Below the pieces are notes generated by a model that searched no databases, was not told the DNA's origin, and saw only the letters and a list, made by a program, of their open reading frames with translations. DNA of 42,920 nucleotides, taken from contig CAMDLY010000019.1 in assembly GCA_945902115.1 (NCBI GenBank), forward strand, positions 1 through 42,920. Direction: 5' to 3'. Below, in pieces: positions 16,765 to 24,842 of the stretch. Position numbers and translations under genes: made by a program. The DNA is from Lishizhenia tianjinensis. GTDB lineage: Bacteria > Bacteroidota > Bacteroidia > Flavobacteriales_D > Crocinitomicaceae. Every line of letters starts with the position of its first letter. The stretch's first letter is position 1.

Positions 16765-17217
16765 ATGTCAGTTGAAATCGAAAGGAAGTATCTAGTAAAT
16801 AATGAATTAATCCCATCGTTAGAAGGCTTCAAAAGTGATATCATCGTGCAGGGGTATTTATCATCGATTCCAGAGTTGACGATTAGACTAAGACTTAAAA
16901 ACGAAAGCGCATTTTTAACTTTTAAAGGTAAAACAGAAGGAATAAAAAGGCAGGAATTGGAAATTCCAATCGATAGTGCATTTGCGCATAAGTTTATTCA
17001 ATCTTTTGATATTTTAGTCCTAAGAAAGAAAAGATACTATATCCCGCACGGCCACTTAACGATTGAATTGGATGTTTTTGAAGGAAAATTAGACGGATTA
17101 ATTCTCGCGGAAGTAGAGCTAGCACATGAGGACGAGCAATTCAGTTTACCCGAATGGTTTGCGCAAGAGGTGAGTTATGATCCAGCATATTATAACGTAA
17201 ATCTAATCCGACGTTAA
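16765..17217 (+). CDS. CYTH domain protein (inorganic triphosphatase-like)
   Basis: A compact 150-residue CYTH/TTM tunnel protein. The signature ExExK is Glu4-x-Glu6-x-Lys8 (EIERKYLV). It is followed by the tunnel strands TIRLRLKNESAFLTFKGK, RQELEIPI, LTIELDVFEG and LILAEVELAHEDE, which hold the charged residues that bind triphosphate and divalent metal. Small bacterial proteins of this type usually hydrolyse tripolyphosphate or other organic triphosphates. Adenylate cyclase activity is rare and not implied. It stands alone on the plus strand, driven by the palindromic promoter, and its TAA stop overlaps the stop of the convergent gene within TTAA. Confidence 0.88.
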   Translation: MSVEIERKYLVNNELIPSLEGFKSDIIVQGYLSSIPELTIRLRLKNESAFLTFKGKTEGIKRQELEIPIDSAFAHKFIQSFDILVLRKKRYYIPHGHLTIELDVFEGKLDGLILAEVELAHEDEQFSLPEWFAQEVSYDPAYYNVNLIRR

Positions 17218-17546
17218 ATACTCTCTCGGCTTAAATCTTTCGCTAAAAGGTCATAAACAAATGACCCGAATTCAGTTGTGAAATATTCTTTGAAAGCATC
17301 CACATTTTCTATTTTTGGCCAGTCTTCATTATTTTGTGAAACGGGGTAGAATTCTTGTTGGCTAATTTTTTTGAAGTATTTTTCAAGAAGGGAGTCCTCC
17401 TCCCAAAATTCGTCCTCTATAAGGTAGCAGGAAGCCTCATTAATGGTATTGTTCGAAAAAATGGAATCTTCATTATGCGAATTCGCCCATTCGTTAAACT
17501 TATTAGTGGGGGTGGCGAGTATAAAACCTCTATTTACTAGCTTCAT
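17214..17546 (-). CDS. Conserved-looking hypothetical protein (110 aa)
   Basis: I do not recognise this family. It begins MKLVNRGFILATPTNKFNEW, is acidic (SCYLIEDEFWEEDSLLEKYF) and ends in a helix-like FVYDLLAKDLSRES. There is no signal peptide, membrane segment or Cys pair, so it is probably cytoplasmic. The start overlaps the end of the upstream lipoprotein gene by 17 bases, which suggests coupling. The stop overlaps that of the CYTH gene by four bases. The spacing supports a real gene rather than a chance frame. Confidence 0.65.
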   Translation of the reverse strand: MKLVNRGFILATPTNKFNEWANSHNEDSIFSNNTINEASCYLIEDEFWEEDSLLEKYFKKISQQEFYPVSQNNEDWPKIENVDAFKEYFTTEFGSFVYDLLAKDLSRESI

Positions 17547-18159
17547 TTTGACTCTTTATTAATTTATCTTTTTCAAAAGTATACCAAATAGTTTCTTTTC
17601 GATTACTTTTCATGAAGTAAATCAACCTTTCATTTTTTGAGAAAAAACGAAAAATTCTTAAAGCCTTTGTTTCATCTAAAGGGTATGATGATGTTATGGT
17701 CTGAAAGTGTTTTTCTGTCAATATAAAAATAGAATTCTTTTTACTTAACGATAGCGGACTTCCCACTTTACTCAGCTTAACCTCATCAAGCCAATTGAAA
17801 AAAGCATTTTTCCCTTCACTGGAGTCACTGAAAAAATGAATTGATAATTCAATTTGAGGTTTAGTAAGGTGTTTAAAAGTCATCTGCAAGGAACTATCAT
17901 TCGCAAATCGATCTAAAAATTTTTTATTTTTCTGGATACCTGAAACGAAAATATCAAGATTTATTGAGTCAGAAGTGAGTGATTCATTTAGCAAGGCTGT
18001 GTCAATATTAAACTGATTGACTTTTTTGGAAGTAAATGAAATGGTATCTGTTTTTTCCTCTTTATTGATAACAGAACTCCCCGGTAATACCTCTCTATCT
18101 TTTTCTTGACTGCAAGATAGAGTAATGAAAAAGACAAACGTTAAGTATAAGAATCTCAT
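17530..18159 (-). CDS. Lipoprotein of unknown function (209 aa)
   Basis: The start MRFLYLTFVFFITLSCSQ gives a lipoprotein signal with the lipidation Cys at residue 16. The mature part is Ser/Lys-rich with no recognised domain; notable segments are SINLDIFVSGIQKNKKFL, QIELSIHFFSDSSEGKNAFFNW and the C-terminal LIYFMKSNRKETIWYTFEKD. It is likely anchored in the inner or outer membrane facing the periplasm. It is divergent from the next lipoprotein gene (18239) and overlaps the following 110-residue gene. A near-consensus -7 element (TAATTTCG, minus strand, 18171-18164) lies a few bases before the ATG. Confidence 0.7.
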   Translation of the reverse strand: MRFLYLTFVFFITLSCSQEKDREVLPGSSVINKEEKTDTISFTSKKVNQFNIDTALLNESLTSDSINLDIFVSGIQKNKKFLDRFANDSSLQMTFKHLTKPQIELSIHFFSDSSEGKNAFFNWLDEVKLSKVGSPLSLSKKNSIFILTEKHFQTITSSYPLDETKALRIFRFFSKNERLIYFMKSNRKETIWYTFEKDKLIKSQNEASK

Positions 18160-18214
18160 GCTTCGAAATTAGGTTTTTTAACACGATTTTTAAGCCACCA
18201 AGGGCTTTTATTCG

Positions 18215-18222
18215 TAATTTTG
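18215..18222 (+). promoter_or_regulatory. Predicted -7 box for the 18239-23520 gene cluster
   Basis: TAATTTTG is an exact match to TAnnTTTG and lies 16 bases before the ATG at 18239, giving a predicted leader of about 13 bases. No TTG at the expected -33 distance was found. Confidence 0.5.
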
Positions 18223-18238
18223 TGAAAAAATATTTAAT

Positions 18239-18787
18239 ATGAAGTTTTTAATTTTCTTTGGGTTAGCTTTTTTTCTATTGTCCTGTGGCGTGAAAGTTCC
18301 ATACACCACCCAAATCAGAGATGAATTTGGTTTAGATACTGACGATAAGATGGGGAAGGTTCAGTTTTTTATTTCTGGGATTGTTTTCTTGGATGAAGAA
18401 AAAAGGAGTGATAACCAAAATACAACCCAAAACGGAACATTGATTTCAAGTTCATCCTCTAGTAAAGAGAGCGTAATAATTCCCGTCAACACGCGCTGTG
18501 TATTTGATGGTTTTGGTCCAAAAGGTGAATTGATGGTACGTTTTGAAACTGGAGACAAGAAAGTGATTCCTTTCAATGTCAGAGAAGGTGGATCTGCAAC
18601 CGGCAAGCGTTATTATTTTTCACCTGAGGTAACAAATTCAGGTTCTTTTGTAAATTATGGTTCGTCTAAGTACAAAGTAAGAACCAATGTAACGAGCGAC
18701 CCGCGGAATGTTCACCTTTTAGTTGTGAAAAAACGATTAGACCGAAGTAAGAGAAAAGAACGCGTGGTGAAAGGAATGAAAGTTTAA
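18239..18787 (+). CDS. Lipoprotein of unknown function (182 aa)
   Basis: The signal MKFLIFFGLAFFLLSCG places the lipidation Cys at residue 16. The mature protein has KVQFFISGIVFLDEEKR, a Ser-rich linker (SSSSSSK), a beta-rich stretch (IIPVNTRCVFDGFGPKGELM and VRFETGDKKVIPF), GKRYYFSP and a strongly basic tail (KKRLDRSKRKERVVKGMK). I know of similar unnamed Bacteroidota lipoproteins but no function. It begins the plus-strand cluster, ends three bases before a phosphodiesterase-like lipoprotein gene, and is probably co-transcribed with it. Confidence 0.7.
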   Translation: MKFLIFFGLAFFLLSCGVKVPYTTQIRDEFGLDTDDKMGKVQFFISGIVFLDEEKRSDNQNTTQNGTLISSSSSSKESVIIPVNTRCVFDGFGPKGELMVRFETGDKKVIPFNVREGGSATGKRYYFSPEVTNSGSFVNYGSSKYKVRTNVTSDPRNVHLLVVKKRLDRSKRKERVVKGMKV

Positions 18788-18790
18788 CAC

Positions 18791-19684
18791 GTGCTAAAAT
18801 CCTTAGTTTTTTTAATTGTTATCTCGTTTGGGGTGATCTCCTGTGATAGGTTTAATCCAGGTAAAGAAATTATTACAAATTGTGTACAAGGCTCAGAACC
18901 TACAAAAAAAATCTTATTTATTGGATGGGATGGTGTTCGTTCAGATGCTCTCCAGCAAGCAAACACTCCAAATTTAGACAGTTTATTACAAAATTCTCTT
19001 GTAAGTTACAATTGTGACCGAGGAGAGCATACAGTAAGTGTTCCAGGTTGGTCTACTGTCTTACATGGTGTCTGGCCCGCTAAACACAACCTTAAAGAGA
19101 ACTCTTTTCGTAATAATAGATACGACGACTATCCAGATATTATTACCATCACCAAGCAATTCAAACCTAACCTCAGCGCTACTGTATTGACGAATTGGGA
19201 CGATTTTTTGAGAATTACGAGCAATGAAAATTATGCCCAACGATATGAAAATGATCAACAAGTCACTTCCGCTGCTATTCAATTGCTCAATGATTGCACA
19301 CCAGATATGATGTTTTTGCACTTGGATTATCCTGATTACATAGGACATCGTTTAGGATTTTCCCCGGATATCATAGAGTACATTGGTGCCATTGAAGTAG
19401 CAGATTTTTACCTCGGGCAAGTTATGGAGGTAATAAGAGAAAGAGAGTCTTCCTTCAGTGAAGAATGGATGGTAGTACTTACCACAGATCATGGTGGCAA
19501 CGGAACCGGACATGGGGGACAGGATCATTTAACACAGACTAGAAAGGTTTGGACTGTTGTCAGAACGCCGAATGGAATTCAGCAAGTAATAAATGAGTTA
19601 AACAGCGTAGACTTGATGCCGACAATGTTAAAATGGCTAGATATAATTGGCGTTCCAAATCTCGATGGGACACCCTTAATATAA
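18791..19684 (+). CDS. Alkaline-phosphatase-superfamily lipoprotein (nucleotide pyrophosphatase/phosphodiesterase type)
   Basis: A 297-residue lipoprotein starting at GTG 18791, with the lipidation Cys at residue 18 (GVISC). The metal- and substrate-binding pattern of the type I phosphodiesterase/nucleotide pyrophosphatase branch is present: WDGVRSD (Asp47), the nucleophile region HTVSVPGWSTVLHG (Ser83 where NPP enzymes have Thr), HLDYPDYIGH, and TTDHGGNGTGHGG. Both predicted zinc sites are therefore complete. It probably hydrolyses a phosphodiester or phosphate ester in the periplasm or at the surface. Specificity is unknown. It lies between a lipoprotein gene and the fused E1 gene, with gaps of three and four bases. 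Confidence 0.85.
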   Translation: MLKSLVFLIVISFGVISCDRFNPGKEIITNCVQGSEPTKKILFIGWDGVRSDALQQANTPNLDSLLQNSLVSYNCDRGEHTVSVPGWSTVLHGVWPAKHNLKENSFRNNRYDDYPDIITITKQFKPNLSATVLTNWDDFLRITSNENYAQRYENDQQVTSAAIQLLNDCTPDMMFLHLDYPDYIGHRLGFSPDIIEYIGAIEVADFYLGQVMEVIRERESSFSEEWMVVLTTDHGGNGTGHGGQDHLTQTRKVWTVVRTPNGIQQVINELNSVDLMPTMLKWLDIIGVPNLDGTPLI

Positions 19685-19688
19685 TAAA

Positions 19689-21695
19689 ATGGAAGAAGTA
19701 AAAATTGCCACACGCACGATTACATTCAATAGAGAGGGTTTTGACGATAGCGAATTACTAGCGATATACAATAAGTTGTTGAAGCCACGTATGATAGAGG
19801 AGAAAATGTTGATTCTTCTCCGTCAAGGAAAAATTACAAAATGGTTTTCCGGTTGGGGACAAGAAGGTATATCTGTAGGATGCGCTTATGCAATGGCTAT
19901 GGAAGAATATATACTTCCTATGCACCGAAACCTTGGTGTTTTTACCACTCGTGAAATTCCTTTAAAGAATTTATTTGCACAATTCCAAGGAAAGTCAGCA
20001 GGTTTTACCAAAGGAAGAGATCGTTCATTTCATTTTGGAACCCAAGCACATAAGTTGGTTGGTATGATTTCCCATTTAGGTCCGCAGCTCGGAATTGCTG
20101 ATGGAATCGCTTTAGGAAACATATTGAAAGGAAATGGTCAATCAACAATGGTTTTTACAGGTGACGGTGGTGCTTCCGAAGGAGATTTTCATGAATCACT
20201 CAATGTAGCAGCAGTTTGGAATTTACCCGTTATCTTTTGTGTTGAAAATAATTGTTGGGGCTTATCGACACCATCTGTTGAGCAGTTTAAATGTAATGAG
20301 TTCATTGACAAAGGAATCGGATACGGAATGAATGCTGTTCAAGTTGATGGAAACAATATCCTCGAGGTTATTCGGACAGTGAGAAAAATAAACGAAGAGA
20401 TCAGAAGAGACCCAAAACCTTACCTTCTCGAATTGATGACTTTTAGAATGAGAGGGCATGAGGAGTCTTCAGGAACTAAGTATTATCCGGAAGGATTGCA
20501 AGATGAGTGGTCAAAGAAAGATCCAGTGATAAATTTCGAACTTTATTTGAAAGAGATTGGTTTATTGACGCAGGAAACAGAGAATGAAATAAAGGAGGCC
20601 TTTAAACAGGAAATTCAAACGGGATTTGATGCAGCAAATGCAGAGCCTCAAATTGATCCCAAAAATAACAACGAGCAGGTGGATGTATACGCGCCTTTTA
20701 CGCAACAAGTTGTAAATGCAACAGGAAATAAAAGCGAAAAAAGATTTATCGACGCTATTCAAGATGCATTAATTCAATCAATGGAGCGTTACCCAGAGCT
20801 GGTGCTAATGGGTCAGGATATTGCAGAATATGGTGGAGCATTCAAAGTTACAGAGGGTCTTGTTGAAAAATTTGGAAAATCGAGAGTTCGAAATACGCCA
20901 CTTTGTGAGTCGGCTATTGTTGGATCTGGTCTGGGTCTTTCTATTAACGGTATGAAAGCCATGGTAGAAATGCAGTTTGCAGATTTTGTTACCTGTGGTT
21001 TCAATCAAATAATAAACAACCTCGCAAAAATACACTGGCGATGGGGGCAAAATGCAGACGTGGTGGTCAGAATGCCCACAGGTGCAGGAACGGCCGCAGG
21101 TCCTTTTCATTCTCAAAGTAACGAAGCTTGGTTTGCTCACACACCAGGGCTTAAAGTAATATATCCTTCGAATCCTCACGATGCAAAAGGTTTATTAAAC
21201 GCAGCATTTGAAGATCCCAATCCTGTGATTTTCTTTGAGCATAAATTTCTATACAGAAGCTTGAAGCAAGATATCCCCGATGACTACTATACCGTTGAAA
21301 TTGGAAAAGCCGCAACCGTAAGCGAAGGTAAGGACCTAACAATTATTACATACGGAATGGGTGTTCATTGGGCAAAAGAAGCAATGGCCTTGAACGCTGA
21401 ATATACGGCAGAGATTTTGGATTTACGAACCTTACTTCCTCTGGATCAAGAAGCAATTTTTTCTGCGGTGAAAAAGACAGGAAAGGTTATTGTGTTGCAC
21501 GAGGATTGTATGACAGGAGGGATCGGTGGTGAATTGGTCGCACTTATAGCCGAGCATTGTTTTGAATTTCTCGATGCCCCAATTCTACGTGTGGCTTCTA
21601 TGGATACCCCTGTTCCGTTTGCCGTAAACCTTGAAAAACAATTTTTACCACAGGAAAGACTTCATGAGGCGATTAAAAAACTTACCTCTTTTTAA
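19689..21695 (+). CDS. Fused 2-oxoacid dehydrogenase E1 alpha/beta (branched-chain type)
   Basis: Cytoplasmic thiamine-diphosphate enzyme that decarboxylates a branched-chain 2-oxoacid (or pyruvate) and passes the acyl group to the lipoyl E2. Residues about 20-330 are the alpha part with the ThDP/Mg motif GDG (158-160) to NN (187-188), and FTKGRDRSFHFG before it. Residues about 350-668 are the beta part (LVLMGQDIAEYGGAFKVT, ESAIVGSGLGLS, VVVRMPTGAGTAAGPFHSQS, VIVLHEDCMTGGIGGELVA). The fusion in one 668-residue chain is the usual Bacteroidota arrangement. Homologues are mostly annotated as 2-oxoisovalerate dehydrogenase. E2 and E3 are not in the window. The downstream gene starts 32 bases inside this one. 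Confidence 0.92.
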   Translation: MEEVKIATRTITFNREGFDDSELLAIYNKLLKPRMIEEKMLILLRQGKITKWFSGWGQEGISVGCAYAMAMEEYILPMHRNLGVFTTREIPLKNLFAQFQGKSAGFTKGRDRSFHFGTQAHKLVGMISHLGPQLGIADGIALGNILKGNGQSTMVFTGDGGASEGDFHESLNVAAVWNLPVIFCVENNCWGLSTPSVEQFKCNEFIDKGIGYGMNAVQVDGNNILEVIRTVRKINEEIRRDPKPYLLELMTFRMRGHEESSGTKYYPEGLQDEWSKKDPVINFELYLKEIGLLTQETENEIKEAFKQEIQTGFDAANAEPQIDPKNNNEQVDVYAPFTQQVVNATGNKSEKRFIDAIQDALIQSMERYPELVLMGQDIAEYGGAFKVTEGLVEKFGKSRVRNTPLCESAIVGSGLGLSINGMKAMVEMQFADFVTCGFNQIINNLAKIHWRWGQNADVVVRMPTGAGTAAGPFHSQSNEAWFAHTPGLKVIYPSNPHDAKGLLNAAFEDPNPVIFFEHKFLYRSLKQDIPDDYYTVEIGKAATVSEGKDLTIITYGMGVHWAKEAMALNAEYTAEILDLRTLLPLDQEAIFSAVKKTGKVIVLHEDCMTGGIGGELVALIAEHCFEFLDAPILRVASMDTPVPFAVNLEKQFLPQERLHEAIKKLTSF

Positions 21696-23520
21696 GAAAT
21701 TAAAAAGCTCGATTCAGCAACAACTTTGGTTAAACCTATTTGTAAGATTTGGACTGATTGTAGCTGCCTTACTGATTTTTCGAATTGTCTTCTTACTTAA
21801 GAACAATATCTTTTTTACTAAAATTAGCTTTTCGGATTATTTAGTGGGGACATGGTTTGACTTAATTACGATTTGTCTGTACTATCTCCCATATTTAGTG
21901 ATCAGCATAATGCCACTGCCCGAAATTATGCATAAAGTAAGGCATTGGATTTCAACCCTTATTTTTTCCATTACCACTTTCGTGGTTTATTTTTTCTCGG
22001 CATGGGATATTGCCTACTTTTCATACACACGAAAAAGGATTTCATACGATTATTTTAAGTTTATGATTTCGGACAACACTGCCGAAAAGGTAGCAGGAGA
22101 TTTCCTTGCTGAGTTTTGGTGGCTATTGTTATTCTTTGTTGTAATCTACCTAGTTACAATTTTTATTTATTTGGCAATACCAAGAATTTCCCCAACAGCC
22201 AACAAATGGAGAAATTACGTAACGCTTGCAGTGGGAGTAGCTCTTTTTGTGGTAATTGGAAGGGGAGGCTTTCAATTTAAACCTGTTGGTGTACTAGAGG
22301 CAACGAACTATACCTCACTCGAAAATGCCCCAGCAGTGCTTAATTCAGCTTTCTCCATTTTAAAAACTTTTAATAATCAGGGAATAGAAAAGAAGAATTA
22401 CTTCAGTAAAAACGAAGTAGAAAAAATTTTTAACCCTAATCAACGAACTAGAGAACTTAAATTATTGGAAGGTAAGCCAAATGTGGTAATGATTATTTTT
22501 GAGAGCTTCGGTTCTATGTATGTTGGCCCGGAAAATCCCGAGAGTTTCACACCCTTTCTTGATTCCATACTTTCAAAAAGTATGTATTTTAATTACGGTA
22601 TTTCTAATTCCAAAACATCCATGGATGCTTTACCTGCTATTGTCTTGTCAATTCCTACTTGGATGAATGAGTCCTTTATTTTATCCTCGTATAGCATGAA
22701 CCAGTTTTCGGGATTGCCAGGTATATTGAAAAAAGAGGGCTACAGTTCTGCATTTTTTCATGGGGCAAATAATGGTTCGATGCGGTTTGATGCGTTCTCT
22801 AATGCAGCTGGATTTGATCGCTATTATGGGAGAAACGAATACAACAATGACGAACATTTCGATGGAAATTGGGGTATCTCTGATCATTATTTTATGAATT
22901 GGAGCATCGATAAAATGAATGAAATGAAACCCCCATTTGTAGCATCAATATTTACCATTTCCTCTCATCATCCGTTCATAGTACCAGAAGGCTATAAAGA
23001 AAAAGTGAAAAATGGTCCTGATCCTATTTGCCGCACCTTATCTTATGTTGATTTTGCGTTTAAAGAATTTTGGGAAAAAATTTCAAAGCAAGATTGGTTT
23101 AATAATACCTTATTTATTTTTGTCGCAGACCATGTCGGGCCAACAAGTCGGTCGGATAGAACAAACTTAGAATGGTCATATCGTATACCAATTGGTTTTT
23201 ATCATCCCTCTGTAAGCTTACCCAAGGTGCCTGAAAACAGGGCATTTCAGCAAATTGATATTATGCCGACAGTTCTTGATTTAGTCAATTCAAAACAGCC
23301 TTATTTTGCTATCGGAACTTCTTATTTTCAGCAAAAAAACATGCCTAATATGGTTTACGATCAAGAAAACTTCATTCATTTTTCATGGGGGAGAAAACCT
23401 TTTTTATGGAATGACTCTAAGACTTTATTTTCAGCGAAGGAGGCACTGTTGGTAAAAAAAATGAAAGCAATCTATCAGCAGTACTCGAATAATTTGATAG
23501 ACAACACGATGTTGCCCTAG
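21664..23520 (+). CDS. LTA-synthase-family membrane sulfatase-like protein (618 aa)
   Basis: Five N-terminal membrane helices (residues about 26-205) anchor an extracytoplasmic alkaline-phosphatase-superfamily domain (about 270-560). Its metal/nucleophile pattern is complete: VVMIIFESFGS (Glu280), NSKTSMDALP with the likely nucleophile Thr318, and FIFVADHVGPTS with the paired Asp-His. The Gram-positive relatives make lipoteichoic acid, and others transfer phosphoglycerol or phosphoethanolamine. Bacteroidota make no LTA, so the acceptor here is unknown. I start at the ATG at 21664, preceded by AGGAAAG, a rare Shine-Dalgarno-like site. A TTG at 21631 would add 11 residues. It overlaps the E1 gene by 32 bases and its TAG shares CTAG with the convergent stop. 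Confidence 0.85.
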   Translation: MRRLKNLPLFKKLKSSIQQQLWLNLFVRFGLIVAALLIFRIVFLLKNNIFFTKISFSDYLVGTWFDLITICLYYLPYLVISIMPLPEIMHKVRHWISTLIFSITTFVVYFFSAWDIAYFSYTRKRISYDYFKFMISDNTAEKVAGDFLAEFWWLLLFFVVIYLVTIFIYLAIPRISPTANKWRNYVTLAVGVALFVVIGRGGFQFKPVGVLEATNYTSLENAPAVLNSAFSILKTFNNQGIEKKNYFSKNEVEKIFNPNQRTRELKLLEGKPNVVMIIFESFGSMYVGPENPESFTPFLDSILSKSMYFNYGISNSKTSMDALPAIVLSIPTWMNESFILSSYSMNQFSGLPGILKKEGYSSAFFHGANNGSMRFDAFSNAAGFDRYYGRNEYNNDEHFDGNWGISDHYFMNWSIDKMNEMKPPFVASIFTISSHHPFIVPEGYKEKVKNGPDPICRTLSYVDFAFKEFWEKISKQDWFNNTLFIFVADHVGPTSRSDRTNLEWSYRIPIGFYHPSVSLPKVPENRAFQQIDIMPTVLDLVNSKQPYFAIGTSYFQQKNMPNMVYDQENFIHFSWGRKPFLWNDSKTLFSAKEALLVKKMKAIYQQYSNNLIDNTMLP

Positions 23521-24842
23521 TCAATTTTCATCTTTATTCGCCAATCATTTGGAAACAAGTTGTTGAATCGATTCCCTAAATGATTTATAAAACCTAAAGA
23601 AATTTCGCCGAATGTTATTTCCTTGTATCCCTTGGTCGTATCTATCGGGAATGTTTCTCCTTTGAGAAATTTTAGGGCCTCTTGCTTTTCTAAATTAATT
23701 TTTTCGACAGAAGAGCCAAGAAAAGGACTGAGCGCCAAATCGATTTGCGGAACTTCTTTCTTCCCAAAAAGTTGAGACACGGTTATTCCTGTCTTTAAGA
23801 CATAAAAATTTTCTTTCATTTGTTTGGAAAGTGCCAATACTTCTTGCGTGCTTGCAATTACGTATCCATTGGATTCAATGCAGGATAAGGAAAGCGGATT
23901 TTCTATAATAAATGAAGGCGTTTCACTGATGTAGGAAATTATTGTTTTTCTGCTCTCAATGTTGTCATTATCCTTTTTTCTTAAAACAGCGCAATAAAAT
24001 CCTTCACTTTCTGTATTTCCTGGAAAAAAGTACTGCCCGATGCCTTCTTTATCTTTTATAATACCCTCAAATTGAGGTATTTCACAAACGGATAGATTGA
24101 ATTTTACTATAAAATCACGCAGGAGTTCTTCGTTTTCACTGGGGTTAAAAGTGCACGTGGAATATATCAAATACCCATTATTTTTTAGAATGGGAATTAA
24201 ATTCTCCAATATATCACGCTGTCTCGTCTCACACAGGGCACAATTTCGCTCAGACCATTCATCTCTTGCTTTTAGATCTTTGCGAAACATTCCTTCTCCA
24301 GAGCAAGGGGCATCAACTACAATAAGGTCAAATTTTAACGTGGATTTTCGAAAAGTCTTTGTATCGTTAGAGGTGACTATTTGATTAACAAAACCCCATT
24401 TAGTGATGGTCTCAACGAGTATCGCAGCTCGAGATTTGATCACCTCATTGCTGATAAGTATTCCTCTATTTGAGAGTTTTTCTGCGAGAATGGATGTTTT
24501 CCCCCCTGGGGCAGCACACGCATCCAATACAAGGGGTGAATCCGTTAAGTCCAAATGGTTTAACATGGTCTCGAGATACATGGAACCAGCTTCTTGAGGA
24601 TAGTACGCGCCGCCATGGAAATTTGGGTCTAAGGTAAAAATTGGTCTTTCGTGTAAGTAAAACCCATTTTTTGACCACGGCACTTTGGCCTTGTATTCAT
24701 AACCTTCAGTTTTTTTATGCGGGTGTTTCCGAATGGATATTGGAGCTTTTGTATTCAGCTCTTCGAAAAGAGTTTGCGCAAACGGATATTGTTCTCGCAT
24801 TCTACGTTCGAAGTCTTCTGGAAGATTATTTGATGAATTCAC
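23517..24842 (-). CDS. RsmF/NOL1-NOP2-Sun family RNA m5C methyltransferase
   Basis: Uses S-adenosylmethionine to methylate cytosine C5 in RNA, most likely 16S rRNA. The SAM-binding motif DACAAPGGKTSIL starts near residue 107. The two catalytic cysteines are Cys180 (DAPCSGEG, motif IV) and Cys230 (STCTFNPSE, motif VI nucleophile). The C-terminal 150 residues resemble the RsmF PUA-like tail (GYVIASTQEV, LKFLKGETFPID). The length of 441 residues fits RsmF of Bacteroidota. It starts at GTG 24842, overlapping the tilS stop in GTGA, and is the third gene of the pabB-tilS set. The exact nucleotide target is inferred. Confidence 0.9.
   Translation of the reverse strand: MNSSNNLPEDFERRMREQYPFAQTLFEELNTKAPISIRKHPHKKTEGYEYKAKVPWSKNGFYLHERPIFTLDPNFHGGAYYPQEAGSMYLETMLNHLDLTDSPLVLDACAAPGGKTSILAEKLSNRGILISNEVIKSRAAILVETITKWGFVNQIVTSNDTKTFRKSTLKFDLIVVDAPCSGEGMFRKDLKARDEWSERNCALCETRQRDILENLIPILKNNGYLIYSTCTFNPSENEELLRDFIVKFNLSVCEIPQFEGIIKDKEGIGQYFFPGNTESEGFYCAVLRKKDNDNIESRKTIISYISETPSFIIENPLSLSCIESNGYVIASTQEVLALSKQMKENFYVLKTGITVSQLFGKKEVPQIDLALSPFLGSSVEKINLEKQEALKFLKGETFPIDTTKGYKEITFGEISLGFINHLGNRFNNLFPNDWRIKMKID

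Noticed and set aside
18190-18210. AAGCC/GGCTT hairpin in the gap between two divergent lipoprotein genes
   Set aside because: Five base pairs in an AT-rich gap with no T tract on either strand. Neither a terminator nor a clear operator.
20805-21179. 124-codon open frame on the minus strand
   Set aside because: It is antisense to the E1 beta part; its Cys/Arg-rich translation is typical of a shadow frame.
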